In this document: positions 41,662 through 45,268 of the stretch, in pieces
Numbering within the stretch: the first letter of the stretch is position 1
Layout: each line of letters starts with the position of its first letter
From: CAYFJO01 sp964343305
GTDB taxonomy: Bacteria; Planctomycetota; Planctomycetia; Pirellulales; Pirellulaceae
Length of the DNA stretch: 45,268 bases
Assembly (NCBI GenBank): GCA_964343305.1
Contig: CAYFJO010000038.1
Span: forward strand, 1 to 45,268
Reading direction: 5' to 3'
The notes under the pieces: model-generated
What the model saw: only the letters and a program-made list of their open reading frames with translations
What the model was told of the DNA's origin: nothing
The model's database searches: none
Program-made: the position numbers and the translations under genes

Positions 41662-43067
41662 TCACGCCAACAACTTCTCAACAATCTCACCATGCACATC
41701 CGTCAGGCGGAAATCACGGCCTTGGAATCGATACGTCAGCTTCGTGTGAATAAAGCCAAGTAGATGCAGAATGGTGGCGTGAAGATCGTGGACGTGGACG
41801 CGGTCTTCGATGGCGTTGAAGCCGAAGTCGTCGGTGGCTCCGAGAGTGGTTCCTGGTTTGATGCCGCCACCGGCAAGCCACATCGAAAATGCGTTGGGGT
41901 GATGGTCGCGGCCGTCGTTGCTGCCTTGGACCATGGGGGTGCGGCCGAACTCGCCGCCCCAGATGATGAGCGTGTCGTCCAGTAACCCGCGGTTCTTCAG
42001 GTCTTGGACAAGCGCGGCACTCGCCTGGTCGGTGTCCTGGCAGTTCTTTTTGATGTCCTTGGTCAAATTGCCGTGCTGGTCCCACGACTCGTGAAACAAC
42101 TGGACGAATCGCACACCGCTTTCGACCATTCGACGCGCGAGCAAACAGTTGTTCGCAAACGATGGCTTGCCGGGCTCCGCGCCATATAGGTCAAGCACGT
42201 GTTGCGGCTCCTTGGACACGTCCATCAACGCGGGCGCGTGCATCTGCATGCGAAAGGCCATCTCGAACGAATTAATACGCGTGGCGATTTCTGGGTCGCC
42301 GACGATATCCAGCCGCGTCTGGTTCAACTGGCGAATCGCGTCCAGCGAATTTCGTTGGATTGTGTTGTCGACGCCTTTGGGATTCGACAGATACAACACC
42401 GGTTCGCCGCTGCTGCGAAACGGGACGCCTTGATAAACGGTTGGCAAGAACCCGCTGCCCCAGTTCGAGTTTCCACCGCTGGGGCCCTTCTTGCCGGAAC
42501 TCATCACGACGAATCCCGGCAGGTCGCACGATTCGCTGCCCAGACCGTACGTCACCCAGGCGCGATGCTCGGCCGGCCGAACTGTTGCGCTCCGGTGTTC
42601 ATCATGATTTGGCCAGGCGCGTGGTTGAACGCATTGGTGTTCATCGATCTGACGATCGCGATGTCGTCGACAACGTTGGCCAAGTGCGGCAGCAGTTCCG
42701 AGATTTCCGCACCGCATTTTCCGTGGCGAGCGAATTTGTACTTAGGGCCGAGCAGTTTTGAACTTGGATTGATGAACGCGGCACGATAGCTCTTGATCAA
42801 ATCTTCGGACGGCAGCGTGCCGTCGTATTTGGCCAATTGCGGTTTGTAGTCGAGCATCTCCAAATGACTCGGCGCGCCGGCCATGAACAGGTAGATGACG
42901 TTCTTGGCTTTGGGTTTGAAATGCGGCTGCTTCACGGCGAGCGGATCATTCGGCTTGGGAGCCGCGAAGCCGTTTTCAAGGAATAATTGACCGAGCGCCG
43001 CGGTTCCCAACCCAACTCCACATTGTTGGAAAAACCAACGACGCGTGGCTTGATTTGGATCTTGCAT
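41662..43067 (-). pseudogene. DUF1501 gene with a single-base frameshift
   Basis: A nearly complete DUF1501 gene, about 468 codons if the frame is restored. The first part (start ATG 43067) has the Tat-like signal RRWFFQQCGVGLGTAALG and the core YLFMAGAPSHLEMLDYKP and SMNTNAFNHAPGQIMMNTG, then stops at 42552. The rest continues in another frame from AWVTYGLGSESCDLPGFVV to the natural end at 41662. The shift is near 42561-42566, where one G seems to be missing from the expected codons for Gly-Ala-Trp. Everything else, including GGEFGRTPM and GRDHHPNAFSMWLAGGG, is intact. It is either a young pseudogene or a sequencing error. Confidence 0.85.
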
Positions 43068-43099
43068 GTTCACTTCGTTTATTCCTTTGCTTGGAATGA

Positions 43100-43174
43100 G
43101 CCCACGGATGGCAGAGCGGACCCACGGATGACGGAAAGAAAAATATCCGTGGGTCCGCTCTGCCATCCGTGGGC
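43100..43174. repeat. Perfect 30-bp inverted repeat upstream of the frameshifted DUF1501 gene
   Basis: Arm 43100-43129 (begins GCCCACGGATGGCAGAGCGG) is the exact reverse complement of 43145-43174, with a 15-base A-rich loop. Each arm also holds CCCACGGAT twice. It lies about 33 bases before the DUF1501 start, so it would form a very stable hairpin in that leader. Perfect arms favour a mobile palindromic element or a structured attenuator. Confidence 0.85.
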
Positions 43175-43332
43175 ATTTCTCTTCACTCCTTGGTGATGGT
43201 TTCGTCGAGGTTTAACAACAGGGGACATGCTACTTTTCCTTTGCGAACTCTGCGCCTCTGCGCTTCCAACTCTTCTCAAAACAAACTTCGCAAACAGCCC
43301 AAATCAATTGAAACTGTTCGCCGGGCTGTCGA

Positions 43333-44523
43333 CTAACGCCAGCCTTGAAAAGGCTGATAAGGCATCGAGTTCTCGCAGCCCGGAACAAGCTCAAGTCCAA
43401 GGCCTGATCCTTTTGGAAGCGAGATCATTCCATCAACGGGCCGAAGTGCGGGAGAAGCCATTTGCTCGTGCAAATCAAGATCTTCAGGCGAGCCGATCAT
43501 CTCCAGCATAAAGCAGTTAGGTATCGCGGCCAGCACATGAACGGCCGCGGCGTTTGCCAGTGGACCGTTTGGGTTGTGGGGAGCAATTGAAACGTAACGC
43601 GACTCGGCCAATGCCGCAATCTTCTTACCAGCGGTGATGCCGCCACAGTTGGCAATGTCGACTTGCAAGATCGAGAGTGAACGGGCATCCAGGAATGGTT
43701 GCACTTCGTAAATCGACGACAGCCGTTCGCCGGCGGCAATTCGTGTCGAAGCTCGCGACGTAACTTCGCGCAAAGCCCAGGGATGTTCAGGCGGCACGGG
43801 TTCTTCGATGAACATTAATCCGTGTGGTGCCAATGCTTCACAAAGCTGAATTGCATCTCCGGGATTCAATCTTCCGTGGCAATCGACGGCGATTTCGAAG
43901 TCCGGACCGACTGCCTCGCGACCCGCCGCGAAGAATTCGGCGATGCGGCCAAACGTGCTGGTCGGCAGCCACTCGGCCTCGCGCCAACTCGCCGGGATCG
44001 AGCCGCGCATGCCAGAGTAACCTTGTTGTTCGGTTGCTGATTCTTGGGACGTTCCGCCGTAGAAAATGGGCAAAGTTGTCTTCGCCGCGATGTGCCCCCA
44101 TTCTTTGCAACGACGCAAATTCTCCGCGAAGACTTCAGGACGATCGCCCGCGGCGCAATGACAATAGACGGGAATCTGATCGCGAGTCGGACCGCCGAGC
44201 AACTCATAGACTGGTGCGCCGAGCGATTTGCCTTTGATGTCCCATAGTGCGACGTCCACTGCACTGATCGCCGATGCATGCAGTGGACCGCCCACCCAGA
44301 ACGAATCGCGATACATCTTTTCGTGGTGGTCTTCGATGCGTGTCGGATCTTGGCCGACCAGGTATCGGCCCAACTCGTGCAGATTCTGTTCGACGGTCTT
44401 TGAGCGCCGTTTGAGAACGGTTTCGCCGATGCCAACGATCCCTTCGTCCGTGTGAAGTTCAACGACGACGCAATTTCGAAATCCCAGACCAATTAGTTTG
44501 ACGTCGAGCTTTGTAATCTTCAT
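43333..44523 (-). CDS. Enolase-superfamily sugar-acid dehydratase-like protein
   Basis: A 396-residue mandelate-racemase/muconate-lactonising-enzyme family member. Metal ligands are Asp214 (IAVDCHGRLN), Glu240 (FIEEPVPP) and Glu266 (IAAGERL), and the general-acid histidine is His316 in SIAPHNPNGPL. The APHNPNGP motif favours a sugar-acid dehydratase of the galactonate or related type over a racemase. I start at the ATG at 44523, where KITKLDVKLIGLG begins the capping domain; the 35 extra upstream residues overlap the aldolase gene. This ATG overlaps the aldolase stop by one base. The pair would dehydrate a sugar acid and then cleave or process the keto-acid product. The exact sugar cannot be read from sequence. 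Confidence 0.88.
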   Translation of the reverse strand: MKITKLDVKLIGLGFRNCVVVELHTDEGIVGIGETVLKRRSKTVEQNLHELGRYLVGQDPTRIEDHHEKMYRDSFWVGGPLHASAISAVDVALWDIKGKSLGAPVYELLGGPTRDQIPVYCHCAAGDRPEVFAENLRRCKEWGHIAAKTTLPIFYGGTSQESATEQQGYSGMRGSIPASWREAEWLPTSTFGRIAEFFAAGREAVGPDFEIAVDCHGRLNPGDAIQLCEALAPHGLMFIEEPVPPEHPWALREVTSRASTRIAAGERLSSIYEVQPFLDARSLSILQVDIANCGGITAGKKIAALAESRYVSIAPHNPNGPLANAAAVHVLAAIPNCFMLEMIGSPEDLDLHEQMASPALRPVDGMISLPKGSGLGLELVPGCENSMPYQPFQGWR

Positions 44524-45268
44524 CAATCCAGCCAACCGCTGTTTCGGAGTTCTTCGGCCAACAAGTCCATTTGTTCGGCGGTCAACGGAGAAAACGGTTC
44601 GCGCGAATAACCGCCTTTGCGTCCCCAAAGCTCAAGCATGCCACGATAGATCGGCAGGTCGGCCGCGGGTCCGAGTTTTTGATACGTGTACAGATGCACG
44701 ATCGGCAGGATTTTTTTCCAGAGCTCGAATCCGCGTTCGATGTTCTTTTCCTCGACGACCGCGCGATACATCTCCAACGCCGTGCCTGTGGCAACATTTA
44801 ACACGCCACTGACCCAGCCATGTGCTCCAGCGGCAAACGCTTCATAGGCAGAGAGAAAACTGCCGTAGAACACTTTCATTTTGTCGCCGACCAACAGCGA
44901 AAGGTCGTGAACTGGCACGACCGACTCCATTGTGCTTTTGACCATGTGCACGACGTCCTCTTCGACCAGCTCCGCGATCTGTTTTGGCGAAATCACCGGG
45001 CAAGCCGTGTTCGCGGGATTGTTGTACAACATGATCGGGCGATCGGTCTTGGCTCGCAATGCTCGAAAATGTTGGATAACCGAATCCATCGGCGGTTTGC
45101 TGTAGTACGGCAGGATGACGATCAAAGCGTCGGCGCCGATCGCCTGTGCTTCGCGCGAAATGTCGATGGTCAGCTTTGTGGCGTTGTGTCCCGTGCCAGC
45201 GATGATGGGTAACTTGCCGTAAGCGCGCACCAGAACCGTTACGAGGGTGTGGTTGACGCTGCGGCGGC
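44523..45268 (-). CDS. Dihydrodipicolinate-synthase-family aldolase (5' end outside window)
   Basis: The C-terminal 248 codons of a DapA/N-acetylneuraminate-lyase-type class I aldolase; the frame stays open to the last base of the window, so the N-terminus is missing. Visible motifs are PIIAGTGHN, LIVILPYYSKPP, the YNNP motif with the catalytic Tyr, and the Schiff-base lysine in HMVKSTMES, followed by GDKMKVFYGS and GAHGWVSGV. The family makes or breaks keto-acid C-C bonds. Its coupling with a sugar-acid dehydratase gene (one-base overlap) makes a 2-keto-3-deoxy-sugar-acid aldolase or dehydratase role more likely than lysine biosynthesis. Confidence 0.9.
   Translation of the reverse strand, partial: RRSVNHTLVTVLVRAYGKLPIIAGTGHNATKLTIDISREAQAIGADALIVILPYYSKPPMDSVIQHFRALRAKTDRPIMLYNNPANTACPVISPKQIAELVEEDVVHMVKSTMESVVPVHDLSLLVGDKMKVFYGSFLSAYEAFAAGAHGWVSGVLNVATGTALEMYRAVVEEKNIERGFELWKKILPIVHLYTYQKLGPAADLPIYRGMLELWGRKGGYSREPFSPLTAEQMDLLAEELRNSGWLD

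Noticed and set aside
1..45268. tRNA or rRNA genes
   Set aside because: I saw no stretch with a convincing T-arm and acceptor pairing or rRNA core sequence while reading both strands; a covariance search would settle it.

Overview
The window reads as chromosomal DNA of a planctomycete, probably from the Pirellulales or a relative. The evidence is the gene content: sulfatases, DUF1501 proteins, an HzsA-related di-haem protein, a planctomycete-type ECF sigma factor opening with an FPETHWSLV motif, a J-like/LamG membrane protein of planctomycete style, and methanofuran-type C1 genes. I see no rRNA, tRNA or CRISPR array. Genes lie on both strands in short operons.

Region 1 (1-7560). Two overlapping genes for methanofuran-type cofactor synthesis (MfnF-like, cut by the window edge, and MfnE-like) are followed by a small decayed gene fragment. 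Next come a secreted NTF2-like protein, a secreted PQQ-type beta-propeller, a small secreted Cys/His-rich protein, a response regulator fused to a histidine kinase, and a sulfatase with an unusual CSGSR active-site motif.

Region 2 (7798-18465) is the most striking part. A minus-strand cluster encodes, in order of transcription, a Ser/Thr kinase, a large zinc-ribbon/coiled-coil protein with a degenerate J-like domain, a divergent GrpE-like protein, an Hsp70 with an extra beta module and an enlarged helical tail, and a TPR/transmembrane/coiled-coil protein. An ECF sigma factor and an unknown gene diverge from the kinase. I read this as a dedicated Hsp70 machine joined to a kinase and sigma-factor signalling pair. 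A perfect 32-bp inverted repeat closes the region.

Region 3 (18665-30480) carries a Tat-exported DUF1501 protein divergent from an HzsA-related di-haem protein, which is followed by a SASA-type esterase. It also has a second sulfatase and a four-gene operon of ECF sigma factor, membrane-anchored putative anti-sigma factor and two secreted His/Pro/Asp-rich proteins, suggesting an envelope or metal response. A PIG-L deacetylase, an FHA protein and a small unknown gene follow.

Region 4 (30767-38252) has a palindromic element, transaldolase, UppP, a PilZ-like membrane protein, a sulfite-oxidase-like molybdopterin protein, a truncated metallo-beta-lactamase remnant, and a large J-like/LamG membrane protein whose stop codon directly abuts that remnant in the same frame.

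Region 5 (38471-43174) looks accessory. Two related DUF1501 sequences, one a collapsed fragment and one frameshifted by a single base, lie in the same orientation. Between them are a HicA-like/DUF4365 gene pair, a mosaic of short palindromes, a zinc-ribbon protein and an AT-richer membrane protein. A perfect 30-bp hairpin lies just upstream of the frameshifted DUF1501 gene.

Region 6 (43333-45268) has an enolase-superfamily sugar-acid dehydratase overlapped by a dihydrodipicolinate-synthase-family aldolase that runs off the window. This is a plausible sugar-acid catabolic pair.
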